DNA of 64,000 bases from Shewanella colwelliana ATCC 39565. Its GTDB lineage: Bacteria > Pseudomonadota > Gammaproteobacteria > Enterobacterales > Shewanellaceae. Positions 38,251-48,059 of this stretch are shown here, one piece after another. Made by a program: the position numbers and the translations under genes. The stretch's first letter is position 1. Every line of letters starts with the position of its first letter. The notes under the pieces were generated by a model. That model was not told where the DNA came from. It did not search any database and saw nothing but the letters and a program-made list of their open reading frames with translations. The stretch lies in the NCBI RefSeq assembly GCF_000518705.1, contig NZ_JAEC01000007.1:124001-188000 (forward strand). Direction: 5' to 3'.

Positions 38251-38724
38251 TTATAGGAGCAAGGCTGTGTCGATGGGATGAAACTGCGTCGCAGCGTCAA
38301 TCAGGGATTTAGCCGTGAGTTGTGGTACACCATACACTTGGGCTTCGACGCCATATTTATGGTGAACATGCCCAAGTAGCAAACCAAAATCGCCATCGCC
38401 AGAGAGTAAGATAATGGCGTCAACCTCTGCGGCAGCTTCCATAATATCTATGGTGATACCCACATCCCAATCACCTTTCGCGCTGCCGTCACTGCGTTGG
38501 ATAAACGGTTTGAGCTTTACTTCGAAACCAATATGTTTCAGTGCGTCCTGAAACTTGAGCTGCCCATCGTCACCTCGATGAATGGCATAGGCATAGGCTT
38601 TATCTATCTCTCCCTCATAACCTAAGTGTTGCCATAGTTTTCGGTAGTTGAATTGGCGACCATAGGCTTCTTTACAGGTGTAGTAGATGTTTTGGACATC
38701 GACAAAGATGGCGAGTTTTTTCAC
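38251..38724 (-). CDS. LabA-like NYN-domain protein
   Basis: 157 residues, a single NYN (PIN-like) domain of the LabA/DUF88 group: AIFVDVQNIYYTCKE at the start with the first acidic residue, KGDWDVGITIDIME in the middle and ILLSGDGDFGLLL with the last ones. The acidic residues of the metal-dependent RNase fold are all kept, so an RNA-cleaving function is likely; the substrate is unknown. Convergent with glgA. The gap 38725-39053 to the next gene shows only A+T-rich promoter-like DNA. Confidence 0.88.
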   Translation of the reverse strand: MKKLAIFVDVQNIYYTCKEAYGRQFNYRKLWQHLGYEGEIDKAYAYAIHRGDDGQLKFQDALKHIGFEVKLKPFIQRSDGSAKGDWDVGITIDIMEAAAEVDAIILLSGDGDFGLLLGHVHHKYGVEAQVYGVPQLTAKSLIDAATQFHPIDTALLL

Positions 38725-39053
38725 TTGAACCTTAAGGGTTAATGAGGAGGCTCAAAAACCATACCTGAGTGTTTGCCGACTGTGAAGTATCTTATGGTCA
38801 TTGCCTGTGTTATCACTTCGTTGCATTTCGACACTCGACCAGTAAAATAGCTTTGCTATCAGTGCTTGATAAAGCCAAGTAATCGCATTTATGGCGCTGA
38901 TTTTTTTAGCAAACATAGCTGGGCGTAAGTGTAAATTGTCAATAAAGACATATTGTTAATAATGCATTGCTTTACGTAGGTGCATTGAAACTAATTCAGT
39001 AGATCACCTATTTCAGTTGATCGGTATAACAACAATAATAGCCGGAGTCATCA

Positions 39054-40643
39054 TTGAGTAGAGAAGTACGTAACTTAGAGGAAGCCAGAGCATTTTATTC
39101 TCAAGGCAAATATTCATCGGCAGGCATCTATGCGCGAAAGGTGGTGCGTAGGGCCCCTGACAACGGCGAGGCGCTAGCCATTCTTGGGCATCTTGCCTTT
39201 AGAAGTCGAGATGTTGTCGAAGCAAAAAATCATTACTGCCAAGCCTTAGCTAACGGTTTTGAGAACGATGAGGTATTGAATAATTTAGTGGTTTTGTCTG
39301 AAAACCGTGAAGATTATTTCACAGCTTATCAAACGCTTGCGCGGTTAGTCGCCAAAGCACCACAAGAGATAAAACTGCAGTTTAGACTGGGCCTAAATGC
39401 AAGCCGCATTGGCAAGATGGATGAAGCAGAGCAAGCATTAAGTATAGCCTTGGCAGGGGGAGAGCAAACGGCACAGGCATCGCTTAATTTAGGTCACGTA
39501 TACAAAGCTAAAGGCAATACAGCTAAAGCCGCTCAGCTGTACCATGACTATATCGCCCTCGACCCACAAAATCAGGCGACGGGCTATTGGAGTCTTGCCG
39601 ATTTAAAAAATTATCGATTTACCGAGTCGGATGAACAGGCATTGACCACTAATGTCGCATCGGCGCAATTTTCTGCAGCGAGTCAGTCACTGTTTCACTT
39701 TGCGCTTAATCGAATTTATGAGCAGCATCAGGACTATGGCAAAGCGTTCGATGCCGCTAAACGCGCAAATCAATTGATGCAGCCCTTGCGTCCGTTTAAA
39801 GTTCAGCCTTTTACCGATCTGGTTCAGCGCTTATTAGCAAGCAAACCATTGTCACCGATTCAAACAACCTCACCACAAAAAAGCTTAATCCCCATTTTTA
39901 TTGTTGGTATGCCGCGCTCTGGTACCACGCTGTCTGAGCAGATCCTGGCGAGCCATAGTTTGGTTGAAGCTACCGATGAGCTGCCCTATATGGAACGTTT
40001 GGCACTTGAGCTAGAGATGGCAGGGGGCTATAGCAGGATGCTATCGCAACTACCGCCAGAGAAGATAGCTGCGATGCGTGCTAGCTATTTAGCGCAGGCC
40101 TCGCAATATTTGCCAAAAGAACAGCAAGCTAGCGCCCGTTATATTATCGATAAAAACCCTAATAACTTTATGCATATTGGCTTAATTAAGGTGCTGTTTC
40201 CTGAAGCCAAGATCATCAATGTCATCCGCGACGCGGCTGATAATGGCTTAGGGGTTTATAAGCAGCACTTTAGTCGCGGTCACGATTACTCATACAGCCT
40301 TGAGCATATTTGCCTGTACTGGCAAGCGTATTTACAGCTGATGAGTCATTGGCAAAACTGTTTCGCTGGGGATATTTATCATCTTTGTTTTGAGAGCTTA
40401 GTGCATGATCCAGATGTGCAAATTCCAGCGATGCTTGATTATTGTGGTTTAGGCTTTGAAGAAAGTTGTCTGCGTTTTTATGAATCTACACGCACAGTGT
40501 TAACGCCGAGTGCTAGCCAAGTCAGGCGCCCAATGAATAAAAAGGCGATAGGGCAGAGTGAGCATTACCAGCCCTATATGGCCGATGAGTATCAAACACT
40601 TAAAGATATCACTGCCAAAGCACACCAACTTTTCCTTACTTAG
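39054..40643 (+). CDS. TPR-sulfotransferase fusion protein
   Basis: 529 residues from TTG 39054 (CCGGAG 6 bases upstream). The first 270 residues are tetratricopeptide repeats (for example EALAILGHLAFRSRDVVEAKNHYCQAL). From about residue 280 a sulfotransferase domain follows: IVGMPRSGTTLSEQILASH is the PAPS 5'-phosphosulfate loop, TDELPYME provides a Glu where tyrosylprotein sulfotransferases have their catalytic Glu, and NVIRDAADNGL is the 3'-phosphate loop. It would transfer sulfate from PAPS to a protein or small acceptor; the TPRs may hold the acceptor. It is convergent with two genes whose products also look like modifying enzymes. Confidence 0.88.
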   Translation: MSREVRNLEEARAFYSQGKYSSAGIYARKVVRRAPDNGEALAILGHLAFRSRDVVEAKNHYCQALANGFENDEVLNNLVVLSENREDYFTAYQTLARLVAKAPQEIKLQFRLGLNASRIGKMDEAEQALSIALAGGEQTAQASLNLGHVYKAKGNTAKAAQLYHDYIALDPQNQATGYWSLADLKNYRFTESDEQALTTNVASAQFSAASQSLFHFALNRIYEQHQDYGKAFDAAKRANQLMQPLRPFKVQPFTDLVQRLLASKPLSPIQTTSPQKSLIPIFIVGMPRSGTTLSEQILASHSLVEATDELPYMERLALELEMAGGYSRMLSQLPPEKIAAMRASYLAQASQYLPKEQQASARYIIDKNPNNFMHIGLIKVLFPEAKIINVIRDAADNGLGVYKQHFSRGHDYSYSLEHICLYWQAYLQLMSHWQNCFAGDIYHLCFESLVHDPDVQIPAMLDYCGLGFEESCLRFYESTRTVLTPSASQVRRPMNKKAIGQSEHYQPYMADEYQTLKDITAKAHQLFLT

Positions 40644-40667
40644 CTGTATTGATGGCTGGGCTGTACC

Positions 40668-40686
40668 TTATACCGATTGGTATTAA
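40668..40686. repeat. Short palindromic intergenic repeat, copy 2
   Basis: TTATACCGATTGGTATTAA, in the gap between the convergent TPR-sulfotransferase and hydroxylase genes. Related to the copies at 628-645 and 60266-60284. Confidence 0.5.
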
Positions 40687-40706
40687 GTACAGCCTCGTTT
40701 TTGTGG

Positions 40707-41816
40707 TCACACTAATTGCCCGTGACACTGTTTATATTTTTTGCCTGATCCACAAGGACATGGACTATTGCGAGTGAGCCCTGCGGGCAGTTGCTCAGTG
40801 GCAATATTCACAGCATTAGCTGCTTGGTTTGTTGGTGGCGCACTGTTTTTTGTTGCCTGCTGCTGAGCCAGCTCTGTGCTCATACAAGGTCCCATGATTA
40901 GGTGCACTAATATCTTCATTGCCGAGGTGAGCGAGTCAACCATGACCAGCGGCTCAAAAGGCGCTGCAGAGGATAAGGTGTGTTGGCGTAGTTGGTGATA
41001 ATGACTCCACCCCGCTCTGTCCTCACCAAATAATGACCAGAGCTCCTGCCAATCTAAGCTGAAATCTTCAAGCAATTGAATAAATGCTTTGCTGTTGTCG
41101 GCATTGTTACCTTGATAGCTGACAATTTGCTCTGTGAGTGTCTGGGTTAAGGCCGATACTTCACTCGGATGCATGATGATGGGGAAGTTAACATGTTCGG
41201 TGCGGATAGTCGGTTGAGCACGGGTATCAAACATCAGGTGTTTTCGAGGCAGGTGGGTGCCTTCACCTAACACTAATGACTGCTCGCGTATCATGCGCCA
41301 GAAACGGCTAGAGCCGATGGTGTCGATGACTAAATGTACTCGCATCTCGTTACTATCGTTAACTACTTTGTGATATTTCCACGAGTCGAAGATCCAGCAG
41401 TCACCCTGTGCCATGTGTACCTGCTTATCGGCGCAATGGAAAATGACATCCTCGTTGGTGGTGATAGGTATATGAATCCTGACTCGCTTATGCCAGTGGT
41501 AATTGATGTCACTATGCAGAGGTACTTCACAACCTGGGGCGAGGCGCATTAAGCGCGAGCGGCCGATAACTTCACCGAAGGAGGCAATGACCTGCTGAAT
41601 GTATTGGCATTTATCGAGCGCTGGTGTTGGCTTCATCGGCCCTTTAAATTCATTATTAAAGGTACCATCTACCGAGATTAAGGCTATCGCCGAGTTGCCT
41701 TTAAAGCTCTCGTGGTGAGCCACCCAATCAGTTTCATCAAATTGGGCTATCTCTGTCTGTAACTGCTCAATATCAAAGGTCAGCGGTAACTGGTAAAACT
41801 CATGATCCAACTTCAT
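40707..41816 (-). CDS. Aspartyl/asparaginyl beta-hydroxylase-like protein with SEC-C tail
   Basis: 369 residues. The N-terminal half is a 2-oxoglutarate/Fe(II) cupin of the Asp_Arg_Hydrox type: LAPGCEVPLHSDINYHW supplies His101 and Asp103, SWKYHKVVN supplies His149, and MRVHLVID gives the Arg for 2-oxoglutarate. The middle is helical and unassigned. The last 20 residues, NSPCPCGSGKKYKQCHG, are a SEC-C zinc knuckle. The next gene upstream (sulfotransferase) ends in the same motif and is 47 bases away, so both proteins may dock on a common partner. The substrate is unknown; hydroxylation of a protein or peptide side chain is a reasonable guess. Confidence 0.85.
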   Translation of the reverse strand: MKLDHEFYQLPLTFDIEQLQTEIAQFDETDWVAHHESFKGNSAIALISVDGTFNNEFKGPMKPTPALDKCQYIQQVIASFGEVIGRSRLMRLAPGCEVPLHSDINYHWHKRVRIHIPITTNEDVIFHCADKQVHMAQGDCWIFDSWKYHKVVNDSNEMRVHLVIDTIGSSRFWRMIREQSLVLGEGTHLPRKHLMFDTRAQPTIRTEHVNFPIIMHPSEVSALTQTLTEQIVSYQGNNADNSKAFIQLLEDFSLDWQELWSLFGEDRAGWSHYHQLRQHTLSSAAPFEPLVMVDSLTSAMKILVHLIMGPCMSTELAQQQATKNSAPPTNQAANAVNIATEQLPAGLTRNSPCPCGSGKKYKQCHGQLV

Positions 41817-41863
41817 TTAGGGTACCCGATTTGTTGCTATAGGTTTATTGGTCACAGCGCAGA

Positions 41864-42892
41864 TTAACTCAGTTTGCCATGACAATGCTTAAAGCGTTTT
41901 GTTGATCCACAAGGGCATGGTGCATTGCGTCCCACATCAGCGTAATTGGGGGAATTTAGCTCGGCACTTAGCTGACTGCGTGAGTCATCGACAGTTGGCG
42001 CTAATTCGGCAGGCCAATGTTCGCTCAGTGGTGTTTGCCCACTGCGAGTTAACCAGGTATTTATCTGTTTTAGCGTGCTTTGCATTTGTGGCCACATTGA
42101 TTGTATCTCACCAAAGTTGCTAACCCATTTGTTAGGGGCTGGTTTTGATACGGTATAGCGTGAAAAGGGCAGTGGACCACGACATAAATCTTGCAGTGCA
42201 TCATCGAATGGAATGTCACAAAATTGGGTTAATTTTGCAATCGCTGTTTGGGGGGATGCGATGAGTTCGTGATAACTCATTAGCTGCCAACGTTCAGGGG
42301 CGAGTTTGGTCAATGATTGCATGATTGTTTCGTTGGCCTGTTGCCACTGAAACGTGGCAACAGATTCGAGTGGGGCACCTTTGAGCTTTTGCCACCCTTT
42401 TGGTAGCAAGAGTGACCAGTCACCATTCCAACCTGGCAGACCGGGATAGGTTCTAAAACGTTGACTGCGCCAGGCTTGCATAATACTGCTGACATTTTCC
42501 TTGGGATCTCTGACTAAAAAGATAAAACGTGCATCGGGAAAAACCTTGTTAAGAAAGTCGATACGTAAGCTGTTTTTTGGGGTTTTTTCTAGAAAGCGTA
42601 TCGAGCCGACATCGGGTGTATAGGGTTCGCCCTGACTGTTTCGCAGCGCGGCCCGAAAGTCATCTTGTAGGACATTGTTTAAGGGCTGGCTCCAATCAGA
42701 TTCGTCCAGTGCGTTGGATTCAAATTGTTTATGGGTAATGTTTAGCTGGCGATGTTTTTCAATGACGCCATGGCTTTCACCACCTATGGTCCATAAGTGT
42801 TTACTTTTAGATAAAATTTCAAATAACAGCGTGCTACCAGAGCGCGGTGCTGACAAGATGATGATGGGTCTATCGAAGCAGTTTGAGGTCAA
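41864..42892 (-). CDS. Sulfotransferase with SEC-C tail
   Basis: 342 residues. The PAPS-binding loop is PIIILSAPRSGSTLLFEIL near the N-terminus, with GGESHG where a catalytic Glu or His is expected, and FIFLVRDPKENVSS is the 3'-phosphate loop. The C-terminus NAPCPCGSTKRFKHCHG is a SEC-C zinc knuckle nearly identical to that of the downstream hydroxylase-like protein. It is likely in one operon with that gene. Sulfation of a protein, sugar or lipid cannot be distinguished from sequence. Confidence 0.85.
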   Translation of the reverse strand: MTSNCFDRPIIILSAPRSGSTLLFEILSKSKHLWTIGGESHGVIEKHRQLNITHKQFESNALDESDWSQPLNNVLQDDFRAALRNSQGEPYTPDVGSIRFLEKTPKNSLRIDFLNKVFPDARFIFLVRDPKENVSSIMQAWRSQRFRTYPGLPGWNGDWSLLLPKGWQKLKGAPLESVATFQWQQANETIMQSLTKLAPERWQLMSYHELIASPQTAIAKLTQFCDIPFDDALQDLCRGPLPFSRYTVSKPAPNKWVSNFGEIQSMWPQMQSTLKQINTWLTRSGQTPLSEHWPAELAPTVDDSRSQLSAELNSPNYADVGRNAPCPCGSTKRFKHCHGKLS

Positions 42893-42974
42893 CGGAGATC
42901 ACCTAATTTTGGGCGTTTTTTTATTGTTATTAGCGCCTACTTTAATGCTATTACAAAAAAACTCAACCAAGGTG

Positions 42975-43433
42975 TTACGATTTAGTTAACGTCTGTAGTT
43001 CATAACGCATTAATACCAGTTGCTTTCCCTGATTGATATAACCTTGATACAGCTGAGTTATCTCCGCTGGCATAACACCATGCTCAACAAACCCATGTTG
43101 GGCGTAAAAGTGGGTGAGTTCAGGCAGTGAAAATAGAAAGCTCGGTGTGGTTTGAAGTGGTTTATCAATCGCTTGCATCAAGCTATGTCCAAGTCCTTGT
43201 TGGCGATAATCTGGGTGAACTAACATGCCTGTTAATAGCTGGTAAGGCCCTATAGGCCTCAGTCGAACGGCCGCTGTAATGGTGTCACTTGCCACACTTG
43301 GTTGTCGAAGTGTTGTTAACCGATAACCAACAGCGACTAGTTCTTTTTTAGTTAGTCGGGCATAGGGCATAAATTGGCGATAAAACCGATACACCTCTGC
43401 ACGTGAGTTTGGGTCTAACCAGGTGAGGATCAT
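42975..43433 (-). CDS. GNAT-family N-acetyltransferase
   Basis: 152 residues. The acetyl-CoA loop is in LLTGMLVHPDYRQQGLGHSLMQAI (motif A, R-x-x-G-x-G), with FYAQHGFVEHG near the end (motif B). It acetylates an unknown amine. It starts the minus-strand group that continues with the sulfotransferase gene (82-base gap), so a link to that group is possible. The 324-base gap 43434-43757 upstream contains no gene; it must hold promoters for this gene and the RND pair. Confidence 0.88.
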   Translation of the reverse strand: MILTWLDPNSRAEVYRFYRQFMPYARLTKKELVAVGYRLTTLRQPSVASDTITAAVRLRPIGPYQLLTGMLVHPDYRQQGLGHSLMQAIDKPLQTTPSFLFSLPELTHFYAQHGFVEHGVMPAEITQLYQGYINQGKQLVLMRYELQTLTKS

Positions 43434-43757
43434 AATGGCTTGGACTGTGGATATTATAGGCTAGGGTAGCAAAATTTGACGCAGGGCTAAATAGTTGTGG
43501 TGGCTCATTCATCCAAGAGGCTCAGCTTGATGTGATGGATTTGTTTGTCGCCTTATGTGTTGCGGTTATGTGTCGCTTCAGTCGCCTGGGGTTGCGTACT
43601 TGTTTGCTAATGGTAACAACTCATGTTTTGTTGCAATTTCAAAGTGATTTTTCAGTGTTGATTTGCGCTGCTTTACACAGCTTTACGCTATAAGCGGATT
43701 TTATTCTTTAAAATATCCCTCAACCAAATTATTGATTTGAATGGCTCAACCCTACCT

Positions 43758-44849
43758 ATGAAAAAGACTCTGTGTGTTACCGTACTGCTCATCGTGGTGC
43801 TTAGTTTATTGGCATACAGCCAGCTAGGTGAGGCGCGTAAATCCAGTGACAAACCCGTACCAGCTCGGGTTGTTCCCATCGTCAGTGGCCTTGTGTCAGC
43901 GCATCAGCTGTCACAACACATCTCGCTAATTGGCAAACTTGAGGCTTCTCGCTCAGTGCTTATTGCCGCAGAGGTTGCGGGTAAAATCAAACATATTGGC
44001 GTCGAGGCGAATCAAGCGATCAGCGCTAACCAGACGTTAGTGGTGATTAAAGACACTAAGTCTAAAGCGAACGTGGCAGAAGCAAAGGCGTACCTGAGTG
44101 ACGAGCAGCGTAAGCTGGCTGAATTTTCAAAACTAATTACTAAAAATGCCATTACCCAAACTGAAATTGATGCACAAAAAGCCAGTGTTGACATCGCTCA
44201 AGCACGTCTGCAAGCGGCACAAGCACAATTGGATTTTCATACCATTAAAGCCCCATTTGGCGGGACTGCAGGCTTAGTGGATTTTAGTTTAGGCAAGATG
44301 GTCAGTGCTGGCACTGAGCTGTTGAGTCTTGATGATCTGTCGTCGATGCGCCTCGACATTCAAGTCCCAGAAGTGTATCTCTCTCGTTTGACTATTGGCA
44401 TGCAAGTCACCGCGACCAATCGTGCATGGCAAGGGGAGATCTTTACAGGCCAAGTGATCGCTATCGACCCTAGGATCAATCCAGAAACCTTAAATCTGAA
44501 GGTGCGCGTTAATTTTGATAACAGCGAGCATAAACTCAAGCCGGGCATGTTGATGTCGGCTAATGTGGGGTTTGCGCCAATCTCTGAGCCGGTCATTCCG
44601 GTGCAGGCCTTAGAATATTCTGGCACTAAACGCTTTGTTTATGTGATTGATGCAGACAACAGGGCGAAGCGTACCGAGGTCAGTCTCGGTGCTCGTATTG
44701 GCGATGAGGTGTTGATTAGCCAAGGTGTAAAGGTTGGTGAGCGGATTGTGGTGCAAGGTCTAGTTAATATGCGTGATGGCCTGCAAGTGGACGATCTCTC
44801 TTCACAGCTTGCCGAGGGTGGTAAGGTCGATGAGAGAGGGCGCAGTTAA
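43758..44849 (+). CDS. RND efflux periplasmic adaptor
   Basis: 363 residues from ATG 43758, where a signal/membrane anchor begins (MKKTLCVTVLLIVVLSLLAYS). Lipoyl-type half-motifs (VLIAAEVAGKIKHIGVEANQAI, FHTIKAPFGGTAGLVDFSLG) flank a helical hairpin, followed by the beta-barrel and MP domains (ILKPGM-like KLKPGMLMSANV). It links the inner-membrane RND pump to an outer-membrane channel, for which no gene is present here. It overlaps the pump gene by one base (TAATG). Confidence 0.93.
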   Translation: MKKTLCVTVLLIVVLSLLAYSQLGEARKSSDKPVPARVVPIVSGLVSAHQLSQHISLIGKLEASRSVLIAAEVAGKIKHIGVEANQAISANQTLVVIKDTKSKANVAEAKAYLSDEQRKLAEFSKLITKNAITQTEIDAQKASVDIAQARLQAAQAQLDFHTIKAPFGGTAGLVDFSLGKMVSAGTELLSLDDLSSMRLDIQVPEVYLSRLTIGMQVTATNRAWQGEIFTGQVIAIDPRINPETLNLKVRVNFDNSEHKLKPGMLMSANVGFAPISEPVIPVQALEYSGTKRFVYVIDADNRAKRTEVSLGARIGDEVLISQGVKVGERIVVQGLVNMRDGLQVDDLSSQLAEGGKVDERGRS

Positions 44850-47800
44850 TGGTGTTGTCTGATATCTCGGTAAAACGTCCGGTAGTCGCCATCGTTTTAA
44901 GTTTGCTGTTATGTGTGTTCGGTGTGGTGTCATTTTCTAAGTTGGCCGTGCGTGAGATGCCCGACGTAGAGAGTCCTGTAGTCACTGTTATGACGACCTA
45001 TGACGGCGCATCGGCAACCATTATGGAGAGCCAAATCACCACGGCATTGGAAGATGAACTTACAGGCATTAGTGGTATTGATGAGATCACCTCTGTGACC
45101 CGCAATGGTATGTCGCGTATTACAGTCACCTTTGATATGGATTGGGATCTCACCGAAGGAGTGAGTGATGTGCGCGACGCTGTAGCACGTGCCCAACGTC
45201 GTCTGCCCGATGAAGCAAATGATCCTATCGTATCGAAAGATAATGGCTCGGGAGAGCCTTCCGTTTATATCAATTTAAGCTCGTCAACCATGGACAGAAC
45301 TCAGTTAACTGACTATGCCCAACGCGTACTTGAAGACAGATTCAGCCTGATCACGGGCGTGAGTTCTGTCAATATTTCGGGTGGCCTGTATAAGGTGATG
45401 TATGTGCAGCTTAAGCCTGAGTTGATGGCCGGTCGTAGCGTAACGACCGCCGATATCACAGCGGCATTGCGCAGCGAAAATGTCGAAACGCCAGGTGGTG
45501 AAGTGCGCAATGACACCACGGTCATGACAGTGCGTACCGCAAGGCTGTATCATCACCCCGAGGACTTTGATTATTTAGTGGTCCGCACGGCCAGTGATGG
45601 CACGCCGATTTACCTTAAAGATGTTGCGTCGGTATTTATTGGTGCCGAAAATGAAAACTCTACCTTTAAAAGCGACGGGGTTCCCAATCTGAGCCTTGGG
45701 ATTGTGGCGCAGTCAGATGCTAATCCTCTTGAAGTGGCTAAAAAAGTACACCTTGAGGTAGACCAGATCCAAAAATTCCTGCCCGAAGGAACTCAGCTGA
45801 CTGTTGACTATGACTCGACAGTGTTTATTGATCGCTCTATCACCGAGGTCTACAACACCCTGTATATTACCGGGGCCTTAGTGGTGCTTGTGCTCTATAT
45901 CTTTATCGGTCAGGGACGTGCCACATTGATCCCCGCCGTGACTGTACCAGTGTCGCTCATTTCAGCCTTTATTGCGGCTAATTACTTTGGATTTTCGATT
46001 AACTTACTGACCTTGATGGCACTGATTTTGTCTATCGGTTTGGTGGTCGATGATGCCATTGTCGTGGTGGAGAATATTTTCCACCACATAGAGAAAGGCG
46101 AGTCCCCGCTGCTTGCTGCATACAAAGGTGCACAGGAGGTTGGCTTTGCCGTGGTTGCGACCACAGCTGTTTTGGTGATGGTATTCCTGCCTATCTCCTT
46201 TATGGATGGCATGGTGGGACGCCTATTTACCGAGTTTTCAGTGATGCTGGCAATGTCGGTGATCTTCTCATCTATTGTGGCGTTAACATTAACCCCGGTG
46301 TTGGGGAGCAAAATCCTTAAGGCAAATGTAAAACCTAATGGCTTTAATCGGATGATGGAGCGCATCTTTGCTCACCTAGAGATAACGTATCGCCGCGGCG
46401 TCGCCAACGCGGTCAAATATCGTATTGCAGCGCCATTTATTATTGTTGCCTGCGTAGTGGGCAGTGGTGTGTTACTGCAACAAGTACCTGCTCAACTTGC
46501 TCCTCAGGAAGATCGTGGTGTCATTTTTGCCTTCGTTAAAGGGGCTGAAGGGACTAGCTATAACCGCATGACCGGCAATATGGATATCGTAGAGGCACGC
46601 TTAATGCCATTGCTTGGTCAAGGTGTGATTAAATCTTTTAGTATCCAAGCCCCCGCTTTTGGTGGACGAGCAGGGGATCAAACTGGCTTTGTCATCATGC
46701 AACTGGAAGATTGGCAAGACAGAGATATTAATGCCCAGCAGGCACTTGGTATTGTCGCCCAGGCGCTAAAAGGGATACCCGACGTGATGGTTCGTCCCAT
46801 GTTGCCTGGCTTTAGGGGGCAGTCGAGCGAACCTGTGCAGTTTGTATTGGGCGGCTCAGATTACGATGAACTGTTTAAGTGGGCGCAAGTTCTACAAGAA
46901 GAGGCCCACCTTTCTCCCATGCTTGAGGGGGCCGATTTAGATTATGCTGAAACAACACCGGAACTGGTTGTCACCGTCGACAGAGTGAGGGCTGCAGAGC
47001 TTGGGATTAGTGTGGCTGCGGTGTCTGAAACCCTAGAGGTGATGCTAGGTGGCCGCAGCGAAACCACCTTTATCGAGCGCGGTGAAGAATATGATGTTTA
47101 CCTGCGTGGTAATGAGAATAGTTTTAATAGTATGGCGGATCTCAGCCAGATCTATATGCGCGCCAATAATGGTGAGTTGGTCACCTTAGATGCCATTACC
47201 CAAATTGAAGAGGTGGCTTCGGCCCATAAACTGAGCCACACGAATAAGCAAAAATCGATCACCCTTAAAGCCAACTTAGGCGAAGGTTATACCTTAGGTG
47301 AGGCGCTGGACTTTCTTGATGCCAAAGCGATAGAGGTCTTACCCAGCGATATCTCTGTCAGTTACACTGGCGAGTCTAAAGATTTTAAAGAGAATCAAAG
47401 CAGTGTATTAGTGGTGTTTGGTTTGGCTTTGCTGGTGGCCTACCTGGTTTTGGCTGCGCAATTTGAAAGCTTTATCAATCCTATGGTGGTGATGTTTACT
47501 GTTCCCATGGGGGTTTTTGGTGGTTTCTTGGGGCTCTATTTGACGGGGCAAGGGCTGAATATCTACAGCCAGATTGGGATGATCATGTTAATCGGCATGG
47601 TGACCAAGAATGGCATTCTAATTGTTGAGTTTGCCAACCAACTGCGCGACAAAGGCCTCGCTATTGAACAAGCTATTATCGATGCGTCGGCGAGACGTTT
47701 ACGCCCAATTTTAATGACAGCCTTTACGACGTTAGTGGGAGCGGTGCCGTTGATCATGTCATCAGGTGCCGGCGCTGAGAGTCGCATTGCCGTGGGGACT

Positions 47801-47962
47801 GTGGTGTTTTTCGGTATGGCGTTTGCGACCTTAGTGACATTGTTTGTGATCCCAGCTATGTATCGTTTGATTTCGGGGCACACTCGCTCGCCAGGTTTTG
47901 TCGAAGCAGAGCTCGACAGAGCGATCGCGGCGCAAAAAGCGTTAATGAGCAAGGCGAGTTAA
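44849..47962 (+). CDS. RND multidrug efflux pump
   Basis: 1037 residues with 12 predicted membrane segments and two large periplasmic loops. It begins SDISVKRPVVAIVLSLLLCVFGVVSF and has the TM4 proton-relay block LLTLMALILSIGLVVDDAIVVVENI with two Asp residues, plus GMVTKNGILIVEFANQLRD in TM10. This is the HAE1 drug-exporting subfamily, close to MexW/VexF-type pumps. Substrates unknown. It has no outer-membrane partner in the operon, so TolC is likely shared. Confidence 0.95.
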   Translation: MVLSDISVKRPVVAIVLSLLLCVFGVVSFSKLAVREMPDVESPVVTVMTTYDGASATIMESQITTALEDELTGISGIDEITSVTRNGMSRITVTFDMDWDLTEGVSDVRDAVARAQRRLPDEANDPIVSKDNGSGEPSVYINLSSSTMDRTQLTDYAQRVLEDRFSLITGVSSVNISGGLYKVMYVQLKPELMAGRSVTTADITAALRSENVETPGGEVRNDTTVMTVRTARLYHHPEDFDYLVVRTASDGTPIYLKDVASVFIGAENENSTFKSDGVPNLSLGIVAQSDANPLEVAKKVHLEVDQIQKFLPEGTQLTVDYDSTVFIDRSITEVYNTLYITGALVVLVLYIFIGQGRATLIPAVTVPVSLISAFIAANYFGFSINLLTLMALILSIGLVVDDAIVVVENIFHHIEKGESPLLAAYKGAQEVGFAVVATTAVLVMVFLPISFMDGMVGRLFTEFSVMLAMSVIFSSIVALTLTPVLGSKILKANVKPNGFNRMMERIFAHLEITYRRGVANAVKYRIAAPFIIVACVVGSGVLLQQVPAQLAPQEDRGVIFAFVKGAEGTSYNRMTGNMDIVEARLMPLLGQGVIKSFSIQAPAFGGRAGDQTGFVIMQLEDWQDRDINAQQALGIVAQALKGIPDVMVRPMLPGFRGQSSEPVQFVLGGSDYDELFKWAQVLQEEAHLSPMLEGADLDYAETTPELVVTVDRVRAAELGISVAAVSETLEVMLGGRSETTFIERGEEYDVYLRGNENSFNSMADLSQIYMRANNGELVTLDAITQIEEVASAHKLSHTNKQKSITLKANLGEGYTLGEALDFLDAKAIEVLPSDISVSYTGESKDFKENQSSVLVVFGLALLVAYLVLAAQFESFINPMVVMFTVPMGVFGGFLGLYLTGQGLNIYSQIGMIMLIGMVTKNGILIVEFANQLRDKGLAIEQAIIDASARRLRPILMTAFTTLVGAVPLIMSSGAGAESRIAVGTVVFFGMAFATLVTLFVIPAMYRLISGHTRSPGFVEAELDRAIAAQKALMSKAS

Positions 47963-48059
47963 TCGTTATGGTTCTTTATACCGGTTGACTCTTCTTGCTA
48001 ATATTGATGAGCCTAGGTGATTACCGGGCTCAATGATTTGATTGGCAGCATTATGTAAT

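Noticed and set aside
45982..46365. 127-residue reading frame antisense to the RND pump
   Set aside because: It lies entirely inside a well-conserved gene on the other strand and has no family features.
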